Part shown: positions 45,326-56,750 of the stretch, in pieces
How positions within the stretch are numbered: the stretch's first letter is position 1
Layout: every line of letters begins with the position of its first letter
Source: Diphasiastrum complanatum
Lineage: Eukaryota > Streptophyta > Lycopodiopsida > Lycopodiales > Lycopodiaceae
DNA length: 64,000 bases
Assembly: GCA_029204225.1 (NCBI GenBank)
Contig: CM055098.1
Location: 22,759,367-22,823,366, forward strand
Direction: 5' to 3'
The notes under the pieces: generated by a model
What the model was told of the DNA's origin: nothing
Databases searched by the model: none
The model's input: only the letters and a program-made list of their open reading frames with translations
Position numbers and translations under genes: made by a program

Positions 45326-46080
45326 CCTTATATGTGGCTCCTCCATTTTTGGTCGACATTGAGGGTGATGTTTCGGTAGGGAAAGTGATTACGAATAAGT
45401 AGGATATAGTACATTCACAAGGGCCTTAATTTGTCGCTGGCTCACTACATTTTTTAATGCCATCAGAACTCACTAGACTGGGACCCTATGTTTTTTTGAG
45501 TTTGGATAAGGTTGGGGACATAAGCCTTAATGGTAGATTCCTAGAAGATTCCGTTATGGGTCCAGAATAGTTTGCATGCCATAGCTCACAAGACGTACAG
45601 TCTGGTTCATTTCTCTCTCTCTCTCTCTCTCTCTAGGTTTATGTGGTATTGTGGAAGATAGCTATTTGACACACCATTATCTGCTCATTCCCTGATTCTG
45701 TTTATAACGCTCCTGCTTGTTCCTCTTTATACTTTGTGAAATCCACTTCTTCAACTCATGATAGTTTGCATTGATTTTTGAAAGAGGCCTCTGCAATATC
45801 TCCTCCCTGGCTCGTGCTGTCTCCATCCATTAGCCCTCGGGTGCACAAAACTGTTGAACCTGTTACCATAAGTCTAAGAAAAATATATGAAGCACTGAAA
45901 CATTCAGAACTTCTCCTTGCAGTATGCTGCATTCCAGTGATTTATATACATTCTAAGTGAGATGTACATGCTTTTCTCATTTATTTTCCTGGAACGGTAT
46001 GTACTTATATAGAAAGCTCACACACTACAATTTTGTTGGATGAAACCTTTGAACTCACATGAAAAATGGTTTGCTGTCAG
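45326..46080. other. End of intron 2
   Basis: No genes. A (TC)n run lies at about 45611-45635. The intron ends TTGCTGTCAG at 46080, a normal acceptor. Confidence 0.6.
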
Positions 46081-46299
46081 TGTTTGGGCTTGCAGATGAC
46101 TGAAAGCAATGAAGTCCGAGGTGGTCTCTATTCCCTTGATATGTCAGTCGATTTGGAAGGCAGTGACAAGGAGAAAACCAATTTTCAGACCATTGCCTTT
46201 CAGGATCGTCAAGAGGCTCTAAACTTTTGCTATTTTTTGAAATCTCAACATGAAAAAGTTTCTTTCAACCGCGTGGAAATTGTTCCATACAGTCCTAAA
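46081..46299 (+). CDS. EMB1703-like: EMB1703-like plastid protein, exon 3
   Basis: 73 codons, phase 0 at both ends. They encode CLGLQMTES...GLYSLDMSVDLE, then FQTIAFQDRQEALNFCYFLKSQ and VEIVPYSPK. The family shows the same spacing of a C-x-x-L start, a (F/Y)YSLEMA-DLE strand, an HVIAFED-like strand and a helix ending in a VVP-P-type strand, so the join to exon 2 (...LPYVL) is natural. The acceptor is TGTCAG/TGTTTG at 46080/46081 and the donor AAA/GTAAGC at 46299/46300. The preceding intron is 24,198 bp and consists largely of transposable elements. The exon has no stop or frameshift, so selection on it appears recent. Confidence 0.8.
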
Positions 46300-46848
46300 G
46301 TAAGCATGGCGCTTCAAGTTTTTCACTTTAACTTAGTTATGTGAGCACGAGAAAATTCTCGAGCTGTAGAATATCATTTTGGTTACACTATAATAATGTT
46401 ATGTTTCTGATGAAATAACCTCTCAAACTAGCTATATATTTTTATCACTTAATATGGTCAGCATGCATTTGTTTGGCTTGCGATCATGCCGAAATATGTC
46501 TCATCAGGTTTGCCAAGTACCTTATATGTTAGAATATGCCTACCTTTGAAATGTTTTTTTGCACAAAGTATCATTGTGGTTGGATACTTTATGGTCAAGA
46601 TACTTTCTTGAATGATGATAACAGCCTCCAAAGAATGATGATGCTGTTTCTTGTTTGACAGCTTGATAATTTCTTCTCTGGTGTGCTGTGTTTTTCTGTA
46701 TCATGGAGGCTTATATTTCTTGTTAACATGAAAGGTCATTCTGAACAGTTTTTAGATAAAACCGTTTTTTGTCCAAAGTTTAGAGCTCCTTTGAACAGTG
46801 ATTTGACAAACTTAAAGATGACGCTTTACTGAATGTACGTGAATACAG
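46300..46848. other. Intron 3
   Basis: A 549-bp intron, GTAAGC...ATACAG, with no inserted elements recognised. Confidence 0.8.
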
Positions 46849-47064
46849 GAGCTCTACAATGAAGCGAAAGCCGAGGCTTTTCATGTCACAGTAATCAGGA
46901 AGGGCCAACTGCAGCTTGTACCGGGCAAGTCGTTGGAAGAAGTTGAGCAGAGGATAATAGAAATTGGAACTGCAAGCTATTGGAATAAGCGATATTGTGG
47001 ACATGCTATTGATATGCATGCTGTCTTGAAAGAAGGCTTTGGCCATGGCAGATCCTCAAGTTAG
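46849..47064 (+). CDS. EMB1703-like: EMB1703-like plastid protein, exon 4 (C-terminus)
   Basis: 71 codons and a TAG stop at 47062. The exon encodes ELYNEAKAEAFHVTVIRKGQLQL, SLEEVEQRIIEIGTASYW and a tail IDMHAVLKEGFGHG. The family has the same helix (REAKA-GF-VTVIRKGEL-L), the LEEVEE-I-EIGS helix and a D(I/M)-(S/H)-(L/V)-KGVF end, so this is the authentic terminus. Continuity across all four exons without a stop argues that the gene is functional despite its transposon-filled introns. Confidence 0.85.
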   Translation, partial: ELYNEAKAEAFHVTVIRKGQLQLVPGKSLEEVEQRIIEIGTASYWNKRYCGHAIDMHAVLKEGFGHGRSSS

Positions 47065-47120
47065 ATTCTGCAGCTAAATTTTTGTAAAATGAAGAAATTC
47101 TGATGTTCATATAGTAGATG

Positions 47121-47126
47121 AATAAA
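47121..47126 (+). terminator. Polyadenylation signal of the EMB1703-like gene
   Basis: AATAAA lies 57 bases after the stop codon, followed by a T-rich stretch. This is a plausible near-upstream element for 3' end formation. Confidence 0.55.
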
Positions 47127-47613
47127 TTTGTCATTAGCATCGGTATATTGACTCAAACCATGAAATTTTTTGGAAATCTCTACATGCATTTTTGTAGCCA
47201 TTATTTGGAAAACCCTCTCCTGATTAATTAGCATAATCTGCTTAAAAGCAATCACAAAAGCTTATGTTTTAGTGACCAAATGGTATCAAGCAAGTACTAG
47301 TAAAATATCATCAAATTTCCTCAACAGCGGTAGGTGAAATACTGTAACAAATAATTGGGTCGTTGAGCAAAACAGTGTGAAAGAATGCCAAAAGCAACCT
47401 GGGTATTTCCCAACTTGGGCAATAACCTGGATTGGTGAACATCTATCTTGAAAGCTTCTGGCAAGAAAGATGTGATAAAATCATGAGAGCCAATAGAATA
47501 CAAAGTGTTTTTATACCATCTTTAAGAGTTAACAAAATTTTCACTTATTGAAAAATTATTTGGCAGACCATGAGGACTCCAAACCACGCATTTGTGCTCT
47601 TTCATAGTTAGTT
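47127..47613. other. 3' flank of host gene
   Basis: No features recognised. Confidence 0.4.
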
Positions 47614-48020
47614 TGTTAGGGCTTTTTTTAGCAGGGGATTGGTCTCACCGAAAAGTCCAAACGACTGAAGGCCCACATTCCCCTTATGCAATTAATCAGA
47701 AGATCGCCACTTCCAATCTTGGGGATCATCCTAATTACTCCATCCCAACCAATGAGAATTTTTCAGGCTCTCAGGAGTATGGCTGCAAGGAGAGACTCAT
47801 CAATCTTAGTCAATGTGAAGGCTATGAATGACATAATTAGACAGTTTGTGTTTTGAGTGAGATTCAAAGGCAGTCTATTCGAAGGTATATGTTTACTCTA
47901 TTTCCAGTGCTTCTTAAATCATCTCGAGGGCAATATCTCTAGTTCGGTCACTCTTGCAAGTGGTGTCAAAGGTCACAAAGTTTATAGAGGCGCAACCTTG
48001 GATTCATAACACGACAATAT
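47614..48020. repeat. Direct repeat R1 (unknown family)
   Basis: It starts TGTTAGGGCTTTT and ends GACAATAT. It shares an ordered series of blocks with R2 (47614 versus 48547): GGGGATTGGTC, CACTTCCAATYTT, CAATGAGRRTTTTYCAGG, TATGTTTACT, TCGAGGGC and TCAAAGGT. R1 and R2 are about 930 bp apart, as an LTR pair of a very short element could be, but no PBS, PPT or target duplication is clear. Confidence 0.6.
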
Positions 48021-48546
48021 CCCCCCCCAGACTCTTCATCATTGAGGATTTTCCTAGGATATGGTGTGGAAATGTTCGACAATCTTTGTTTGGAACTCAG
48101 CTTCCAATTTTTCAAGGCACTTGAAATGTTTCAAGATCTTCCTATTCTTAGTCATGACTTAGAAAAGGTATCAACTGTCTATGACCTTGTTTTGAAAAAT
48201 TTGAGTCTGACCGTTGACTAGACAATGTGTATTGTAGATATTTCTAGGTATCTCTAATTGGTTGACTCTCTGGTGTAGATTCAATCTCGGGCACTTGGGA
48301 TGGAGCTTGACAGGCTCATAGACAAGTAGAGTCTGAATATTGGGTTTGGTAAAAGGCGACTATGATGACTCAAGGATAGTTGCTTGTTTTTTCGACTCTT
48401 AAATGGAAGGGTCTCTGTTGTTTCTAAGGCAACTTGTGTTTTTTGATCTTGCGAAAAGTGCAACTTATGGGGTAGTTAGCTTTGCTCTATCCTCTAGTAT
48501 CTTACGACTCAAGGCTCCCAATGGCCTACTGAAAATGTGACCACTA
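48021..48546. other. Spacer between R1 and R2
   Basis: About 525 bp with no open frame of note. It begins with a run of C residues. Confidence 0.4.
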
Positions 48547-48997
48547 TGTTAGGGCTTTTCTTGATAGGGGATTGGTCCCACTGAAAAGCCCTATCAGGCT
48601 TAAGGGCCCTACATTGCCCTTACATGAGCACATGGGTCTTACACTTCCAATTTTGAGGGCTTCCGTGTGCTTTGTACCCCCCCAATCAATGAGGGTTTTC
48701 CAGGCCCTGGGAGGTATGGTGGTGAGGAGAGTCTCGTCGATTTCTAATAGTGTCAAGGTTACAATTTTTTGATGTTGGTCAAGGTATGGAAATTGGCTGA
48801 GTCTTCGTGCAAACGTGTGGTGCAGGTATTGAACAGAACCTAAAGAGACTCTACATGGAGGTTTATGTTTACTTTAAAGCAATTTACTTCTCTGACCATT
48901 TCGAGGGCTATATTTTGTGTGAACGCTATCATATTTGATATCAAAGGTTACAAATTCAATGGATGCCTACGCTTGAATGCGTAGTACTGGACAATAT
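48547..48997. repeat. Direct repeat R2 (unknown family)
   Basis: Partner of R1, in the same orientation and about 45 bp longer through small insertions. It is non-coding. Confidence 0.6.
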
Positions 48998-50224
48998 TGC
49001 AAGGGAGTTGACATTCTTCAAAGTTCTCTGTCGGTTAAACTTTGGCTTTAGTTATGTGTAGGTTCTATGGACACTCAGAGGTCTTATAGGTGACACGGTT
49101 GGGTACGAACACAGTCATAGTTGCCATCTTCATTTAGGACTAGAATTCTATTGTCCTATCAAATCTTCAAAGCTTAGTTTCCCACTCTCTCGCATACTAG
49201 GGTAGGTAGCATAGGTAATCTTAAACTCATAATCGCCCCTTTGGACTTTTTTCAAGATTATGATAGAATCTTCGTCCCTAAGTGTAACAGTCTCGTGCTT
49301 GAAGATCGCTTGGGCACTTCTCATGGGCAAGTGTCATGCTAGTAAAGGTGGTATATTTCCTTATGGTTGTAATCATGAATGCAAGGGTTGCAATCATGAT
49401 TCTTGAGATGGGCATTGCATTTTCAAAGGTGAGTGGTTTATGCATAAAAGACTAGCAAAAGGTTCACATCTCATTTTCGAAGGCCCTTTATGACACTTTT
49501 GAAAGGATGCCATTATATTTTGGCAAAGTCGTAGTCACACTATCTAAGGGTCAAAGTCTTTTTTGGTTGCTTTTAGAGGTGTATAGGGGCAAAATTATCA
49601 ACAAGTTCACGCTTCTAAGGGCATTAGTCTCGGTTGATGATTATTGAATTATCTACAACATAAGACTAGTCACATATACATGGAATAAAAGGCAGTGACC
49701 CTATAAGATAATCAACCGCACTATGGCAACCATTCTATAGTGGACATGTGAAATTACCAAAAGTAGGCCATTTCGCTAGGTCACTATAAATAACTAACTC
49801 AAGAGACTCATTCAAATGAAGAAAATGCTAAGGATAAACAATGATTGGACCATTTCTATTCGAATACCCAACTCCTCAGTCTAAAGACACGAAAACATTT
49901 AGGGTTGGCATACACCGTGAATATCAAGCTTATGTCCCACTCTTTGTGCACTAAACAAACACAAAATGTCCCCTCTTTAAATATGAGATGATGTTGAAAT
50001 AAACCCTAACTCCTCACATTAATATCACACATCCATGTAGCCTAACCCACATATACCAGTCTTGCTCATCATATCTAATATCTATGAGAATCGGGTATAA
50101 GAAACCTTCTATACATGCAAAGTTCAAACCCACCCAATCCTCTACCACCAATTGATCTTAACTCTGCCCCAAAGAAGGCTTTAGGGAAAGTAGGTCGATT
50201 GGGACTGGGAACGGACAACATAGT
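48998..50224. other. Intergenic sequence without recognised features
   Basis: No coding or repeat structure beyond simple AT-richness. A 60-codon frame on the - strand at 49148-49330 has no recognisable domain and is probably chance. Confidence 0.4.
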
Positions 50225-51608
50225 GACCTTTTACTTGTCCCAAATATAATCTCTCAACAACACAATAACCTTTTAGTTGTCCCAAATGCCTAAAATCTAC
50301 ACCACAAATAATTTTGGATTGCTTGTGAGCCACTCATGAATTAATATGTCTGTGCGCAACACTTAGTTTCAAGAGCAATCCCACGAGCAAGCCCAACACA
50401 ATAACCCACCAAAATCAATATACTGTTCAATTTTTAATGTCACTAATCTAATGTTAGACTGGCATGCAAAGCATACGACATTAATTGCAAAACGACGTTA
50501 CGAAACGTTTGAAGTAAAATCCAGTTTTCCGGAAACCGTCAGCCACTACCACTGGTTTATGACAAAATGGTCAAAACACATGTGTATAACCACTCAAAAC
50601 AACTATAAGTCTATCATGCATGTTAGAAAAAGTTGGGAAAAAGTAGACATGCATCGGAACAATTTGTGTTTTTTTTTCGCAAATTTTAACTCACAATTAT
50701 CAAAACTTCAGACGACCATAACTTGAGCTACAATGCACCCACTAAAAGAGCTCTTCAATTTTTTTTTTTGGTTTTTTTTTTGCTTTTAGCACATTGTAAG
50801 GGACTAATTTTTTTTAATAATCTTATGTAATTTAAAAATCCGACGAAAAATACTGGCAGTACAAAGGCAATCAAAATTGAAAAATCAATATACTGTTCGA
50901 TTTTTAATGTCACTAATCTAATGTTAGACTGGCATGCAAAGCATACGACATTAGTTGCAAAACATTGTTACGAAATGTTTTACGCAAAATCCAGTTTTTC
51001 GGAAACCGTTAGCCACTACCACTGGTTTATGACAAAATCGTCAGAACACATGCGTATAACCACTCAAAACAACAATAAGTCTATCACGCATGTTAGAATC
51101 ACTTATAGAATTGCCATGCAACCAATTTCCACAAGCACAATACACTAAAGTTTGGAAAAAGTAGACATGCATAGAAACAACTTGTGTTTTTTTAGCAAAT
51201 TCTACTCGCAAATTTAGCAGAAATTCAGACGACCATAACTTGAGCTACAATGCACCCACCAAATTGGTCGTTGTAAAGCACAGTAGAGGGTGGGCATGTT
51301 TTTGGGATGATTGGCACGTCATCTTGTCACCTCAACTTCACAAGTGCGAGTACAAAACAGTCATAGGTGTGAGAAATTGCCAAAAATTGGCAAATCTAGC
51401 TTGATCAAAACCATGTAGATTGTACATAGGTGGGTCCCAAACATGTAAGACCTTTTACTTGTCCCAAATTTAATCTCTCAACAACACAATAACCTTTAAG
51501 TTGTCCCAAATGCCTAAAATCTACACCACAAATCATTTTAGATTGCTTGTGAGCCACTCATGAATTAATCTGTCTATGCGCAACACTTAGTTTCAAGAAC
51601 AAGCCCAA
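50225..51608. repeat. Nested direct repeats in A-B-B'-A' order
   Basis: A (50225-50377) and A' (51449-51600) share GACCTTTTACTTGTCCCAAA through AACACTTAGTTTCAAGA with few differences. B (50411-50740) and B' (50881-51270) share AAAATCAATATACTGTTC through CTTGAGCTACAATGCACCCA, and B' carries an extra 50 to 60 bp near 51100. The last 110 bp of B' (51241-51360) are related to the repeat at about 62500-62640. All are non-coding; the short frames starting inside B and B' are repeat sequence. Confidence 0.8.
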
Positions 51609-51984
51609 GAGCTCTTCAAGCATTACAAGGATGCTTTTGCCTAGGTTAAACTCTATTAATGAAGGTTCATTACTCAAAACCCTAAACTCTTTGAAGTGCA
51701 TTTTGTCAAACAACAAGGTGTCCTTTTAAGAAACAATGTCTCTTAACATGGTAATTCAATTGATCTCCTAAAAGTAGAGCTCATCAACAAGGTTGTGATC
51801 GCCAAATATACTATGTTATCATTCTTACAAATCATCGAATCAAGATTTGATTGGACATATGTTTATTAATAGGTTTTCAGTCGGCTATAATAGAGCTATT
51901 ATTCCAAGAACCTAACCCACCAAGTTTAAAACTAAGCATATACTGACGGCTAACGGTAGACGACATGGAACATGGATTACTTAT
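51609..51984. other. Non-coding stretch downstream of element D ORF
   Basis: Expected position of the 3' untranslated region and LTR of element D, but I could not define LTR ends here. Confidence 0.3.
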
Positions 51985-52470
51985 TTACAGAAATTGCTTA
52001 AAAGCAATTTGTCCGAAGGCAATGGGTTTTCCATTCAGGACTCTCAGCAGATATCCCATATTCGTATTAGAAATGGTATGCTCTTGCGCTGGTAAGAATA
52101 TAGAAGCAAGAGCAAATCGAACAAAGCTTTTGAGATTGGGATCTCTGATGTAAGAGAGTTTATATCCTCGTTTCTCAAGATAAGCTTCTTCTTGGAAAAC
52201 TCCAATTTCTATGATGAAGTCTGGCTTTGTAACAGACATACTGCCGTCCATAGGCAAACCTAAGGCATGACAGTAAAATCCTTCAATAATAATAATTTCT
52301 TGATTCCGGACAGTGGTGGAAATATGTCCTCCTTCTGTTTCGCTCAGATTGCGGATCAGCTCATGGCACAAGTTCGTAAGGATTACTGATGAATCGAATT
52401 GAAGAAGTCCTTCAATTCGTGCTCGTATAGCCAATGGTTGTAAAACTGGTAAAACTGGCTTTGGGTGCAT
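51985..52470 (-). CDS. Extra ORF downstream of pol in gypsy element D
   Basis: A 161-codon intact frame on the - strand starts about 930 bp after the end of pol, on the same strand. The layout VILTNLCHELIRNL...ISTTVRNQEIIIIEGFYCHALGLP (a helix, then a V-R-x-x-x-I strand, then an A-L-G-L-P turn) resembles the N-terminal module of plant retrotransposon ORF1-type and 'putative plant transposon' proteins. No signal peptide or membrane segment is seen, so it does not look like an envelope protein. Athila/Tat-type gypsy elements often carry an additional ORF in this position. The alternative is the gag start of another element. Its absence of stops stands out next to the broken pol. Confidence 0.5.
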   Translation of the reverse strand: MHPKPVLPVLQPLAIRARIEGLLQFDSSVILTNLCHELIRNLSETEGGHISTTVRNQEIIIIEGFYCHALGLPMDGSMSVTKPDFIIEIGVFQEEAYLEKRGYKLSYIRDPNLKSFVRFALASIFLPAQEHTISNTNMGYLLRVLNGKPIAFGQIAFKQFL

Positions 52471-53397
52471 TTTGAATACGATTGCTGTGACACTCGTAAT
52501 TGTAAACCAGCGATGGCAAAAAAGAGCTTGATCGTAACGATTTAGAAATCAGAGAGCAAGAGTGATGGAAAAGTGATAGCGAAAAAATAGAAGTGTTTGA
52601 GGTTTTTGGTGTATTGATGATATATCGGCGGATTAGACCAATATTCAATGAAAGCGTGTCCTTTGTTTTGAAGGTACATACTCAATAATAAAGTATCTAG
52701 TCCTAAAAACAAACAAAAAGTAAATAAATAATCAAATAAATGAAAAATAAACAAAATACCCAAATGCTTCGCTCAGTTCGCAAAAGTTCAGCTTAGTATT
52801 TGTGAGTTTTGAACTGCAAAAATAATAATATACACAATTTATGAAACAATGTGTGAAATTGGAAGCGAAGACTGTCATTTTCTTCGTTAAAATGTATGAG
52901 AAAATATATTGTCAAAAAATGTAATGGCGAAAAATGCGGTGTCGGGTTTTTCGCATATTTCCGCTGTATTGGTGACATGAAAACATGATGAAAACAAAGG
53001 TATGTGCAAAATGATGTGCAACATTCTGGCTAAATGTTATATTTTTTTGCAAATTCCCGAAGGTCAAAGATGGAATGAAAGAAAATCCTAAAAAATGCGA
53101 AGGTAGAAATGTCGCAATTTTTGTGTTTCTAAAAATGGTGAATTTACTTAATATATCATATTCCAATATGGTGTCGTCTTTTTCGCAAAAATAAAGTGAC
53201 AACAACGAAGCGAAGGTTTCGACATTTTCCCAAAAAATGTAGCGAAAATAGAAATGTAGCGAAGGTGTCGCTACAACATATATGGGCGAAGAATGCAAAG
53301 GTGTCGACATTTTTTTTTTTGGCAAACTTCGGTGAAAACGATTGGACCAAAGATGACGGCCTTTAGAAACTAGATAAAATGTAAAAAGCATCAGAAA
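52471..53397 (-). other. AT-rich spacer with repeated TTCGC motifs in element D
   Basis: About 930 bp between pol and the extra ORF. On the - strand short words such as TTCGC, GCGAAA and CGACACC recur many times, most densely at 53170-53330. The open frames here on the - strand are Phe/Ser/His-rich translations of this repeat and not credible proteins. Confidence 0.5.
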
Positions 53398-54460
53398 TTA
53401 GTCATAGTAGCGCTTTACCCTTGAGCCATTTATTCGAGTATCAAGTAAATGTCCTTGAAGATCGGCTAACTGAAGTGATCCATTGTCAAAAACTTCTATG
53501 ACTTTATATAGTCCCATCCATCTGGTATGTAATTTCCCAAGAAACAACATGTGTCTGTTATCATACAGAAGCACATAGTCCCCTCATTGGATTGGTCGAA
53601 AATTTCTTTTCTTCTATTCGGAACTCGTTCAGTCTCGATTAATGAAAGACGACGATCCTCTTCCAGTTGCGTCAAAGATATCATCCGCTCCCGGAGACTA
53701 TCGTGTTCATCCATTCGCTCTTCATTACTAATGCGAAACGTTGAAACTTTGAATTCTATTGGCAGTATGGGATGCATTCCATACACAAGATAGTATGGAG
53801 TCTGCCTAGTTGAGATCTTTTCAGCAGTTCTGTATGCCCATAAGACAGATGGTAACTTCTGATCCTAATCAGAAGAATATGTTTCCGATACTTTATTCAA
53901 GATTTTACACAGAATTCCGTTTGCCCGTTCCGTATGCCCATTTGCTTTTGGATTATATGGGGTGGTTTGGCGATGCGTAATAGAAAAATATGACAACATG
54001 GCCTCGATGGTCTGATTAAGAAAATGGGTTCCCCTATCGCTAACGAGTTCTAAGGGACATCCATATCGCGTGATAATGTTTTGGAATAAAAACTTTGCTA
54101 CAGTCTTAGCATCATTCTTAATTGTGGCTTCGGCCTCTACCATCTTGGTAGCATAGTCTTTGGCAATGAGAATGTAACAACGACGAGTTTTACGTGTGAT
54201 CGGTTTGATAGGCCCTACAAAGTCTATCCCCCACTTCTCAAAGGGTGCTAAGGGAATAATTGGAGTAAGCGGCCAATGTGTCGCGAAGCTGGGTTTCCCC
54301 ATCCTCTGACATGCACTACATCTTTGAATGAATAATTTAACATCTCTATAGACGGTAGGCCACCAACATTTAGCATTGAATTTTTTTTTTCAGTGTTTTT
54401 AAGAGCATAGTGAACCCCCCCCCCCCCCTCCCGAATATTCCTCATATAACGCACTTATTA
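53398..54460 (-). pseudogene. Gypsy D integrase (Athila/Tat type)
   Basis: The zinc-binding end (FIQRCSACQRMG) lies near 54310. The core spans 54302-53865 with GIDFVGPIKP, LVSDRGTHFLN and NGHTERANG, all three active-site blocks. Frame changes follow to the C-terminal part (53786-53398), which ends LADLQGHLLDTRINGSRVKRYY before a stop at 53398. The -NGxRxKxY- ending is typical of the Athila/Tat lineage and there is no chromodomain. A run of 13 C (54416-54428) breaks the zinc-finger region. Confidence 0.85.
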
Positions 54461-56038
54461 CAACGGTCGTCTCGGTTGGTTCTAAACATCGGCGGAGACT
54501 ATCGTCAGCTCCTAACTTATACAATATTCTATTTACAATCGTATAAGGTCCTACTTTTGAAACAGAAACAGTTTTTTGCTGTTTCTTAAAATGTTCAGGT
54601 TAAATCTGGCCCTGTAAAAAGTTAATAATGTCCATATAAATTGATGTTTCCGATTGGATACGCATTATATGTTCATCCGGAAATTCATCAGAAATGGGTT
54701 CAAACTGATTTTTCGTTTAGAGGCAGGATATATAATCAGCATTTTGATGATCTTTGCCTCTTCTTAATTCTACTTCATAATTAAACTCATCTTATAATAA
54801 TACCCATCTAGTTACCCTACCCGAAAGATCAGGTTTATTCACTAAAGGTTTCAATGCGTAGTGATCTACGTGAAAAACGAAAGGGTATCCTAAAAGATAA
54901 TGTCTAAATTTCTTTACTGAATAAATCATTCCTAGTGCTTCTCGTTCTGTAGCGGAATAGTTCTTTTCTGATGCAGTGAGTTGCCTACCCACATAATAAA
55001 TTGGGTAATCTACATTTTGGTCATCTTTCTGACTAAGCACTACACCTATTGCAAACGATGATGTATCTACATATACATGATGTATCTACATATACGTGGA
55101 ACTCTTTAGCCCAATTTGGAGGTCTAACTCCAGTGGCTTCTGCTAATGACTATCACAATTGATCAAAAGCTTGCCGATGGCCCTGTGACCAATGGTACTC
55201 AACAGAGTTTTTTAACAAACTTGTTAAAGGAGTTACTACTATGGCATAATCCTTAATTATCCTACAATAATAATCTACGTGTCCTAGAAAACCTCTAAGC
55301 TCTCGTAAATTAGTTGGTTCTAATAACTCTAAAATCATTTTTGCTTTTTCGATGTTGACTTGTATACCGTCCTTCGAAACTTTATGTCCTAACAGGATGT
55401 TTCCCTCATCCCGAAGTAACACTTGGCTAGATGCAATTTAAGAGATGTCTCTTGACATCTTCTCAATGTTTTCTCTAATGCGTCTAGATGGTCTTTAGTT
55501 GATGAATAGACACAAAAGTCATCCATGAAAATTTCTAAAAGCTTCCTTAATTTTTTTTGAAAAATATTTGTCATTGTACGTGCATTACAAAGACCAAAGG
55601 GCATTTGCGTATACGCGTACGTCTCCCAATCAGTGGTGAAAGTGGTCTTGGATCTATCTTCCTTCTTTATAAAAACTTGGTTATAATCTGAGAATCCATC
55701 TAAATGGCTATAACGTTCATGACCAGCTACTTGGTCAAGAATAATATTTGTATACGGCAGAGGATGATAATCTTTTGATGTAGCAGCATTTAGTTTCCTA
55801 AAATCTTGGCAAACTTGCCCGTCTTTTTCTTAGGTACTATAACTATTGGTGACACCCACTCACTGCTTAGAACAAGATATATAATACCTGCTCTAAGACA
55901 TCTATCTAATTCGTCTTTAACTAACAAGGAGTACTTTGGATTCAATCTATATTGGCACTGCCTAACATGTATTGTTCCCTGAATAAGATCTATTCTATGT
56001 TCGTCCCATTTAACTGGTATTCCTATTAAATCATCCAT
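54461..56038 (-). pseudogene. Gypsy D reverse transcriptase-RNase H (broken)
   Basis: RT starts at 56038 with CQYRLNPKYSLLVKDELDRCLRAGIIY and WVSPIVIVPKKKTG. After a frame break, MPFGLCNA (55604) and the catalytic VFMDD-type box (here IFMDDFCVYSS) follow, then the connection LRELRGFLGHVDYYCRIIKDYA (55330). RNase H is at 55040-54792 (YYVGRQL, NYSATEREALGMIYSVKKFRHYLLG, VDHYALKPL). At least four frameshifts or stops are present. Protease and gag are missing upstream. Same strand and element as the integrase that follows. Confidence 0.9.
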
Positions 56039-56750
56039 CGACCAAGCAAATACGTTAACAGTTAAGCAATCAGATCAGACAACAACTAGCAAATAGATTC
56101 ATCAAACAGAATCACATTGGTTTAAGATTCCTATTAATCAAACACAGAGAATTAGCTCTTATCGCATGAAGCAAACAGAACAAAGCATCAAACAAGTTCA
56201 TTATCTGAACACATAGCTCATTTAGAATTGAAAGAAGTCTTGCTTAAGGTTATGCTTAACAACTTCGGCTAATTCCCTACACACATTAGTCAGAATTGTT
56301 GCTTGCTGGTGACGTCTGAAAATCCGCATTAGATTGGCTGAAATTCAGTAAAATATGAGAAATATGTGTGACGCAAACAGAACAATATCACAAACAGTTA
56401 AAGATCGTACAAAGTGTATTCGCTCAATTGATAAGAAGTAATGTTGTAAAAGATGGTAGAGGGAAAGTATGCTCAAGTTTATAGAAACTTGCTCTTCTCT
56501 CTCTATTGATACTCAGATATGTGCAAATGCGTAAGTACAATGGCACGAAGTATCGACCTTATAGGAACGATCACCGGTCTCAATGTTGTTTAGCAACCGT
56601 CAAAATGTCGGTTGAGATCTGCTACTGCGTCTCTATAGAATGTTGTAAATTCTAACCTAAATGTGAATTTGCAAAGTGCAAATTTAGACACTATAGCACA
56701 TATACATGTATAAAAATTAAATTTTTTACAATATATAACAATAACTTGGA
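56039..56750 (-). repeat. Possible 5' LTR/leader of gypsy D
   Basis: This non-coding 710-bp segment lies upstream of RT on the - strand. A TGTTATATATTG start on the - strand at about 56729 and nearby TATA-like sequence would fit an LTR, but a matching 3' copy was not found and the lack of gag means a deletion lies here. The call is tentative. Confidence 0.3.

Noticed and set aside
50451-51148. Paired small ORFs starting MLDWHAKHTTL
   Set aside because: They are the B and B' repeat copies; the frame breaks at different points and no domain is present.
52542-53391. Open frames on the - strand rich in Phe, Ser and His
   Set aside because: They are translations of an AT-rich repetitive spacer; no protein-like composition or domain.
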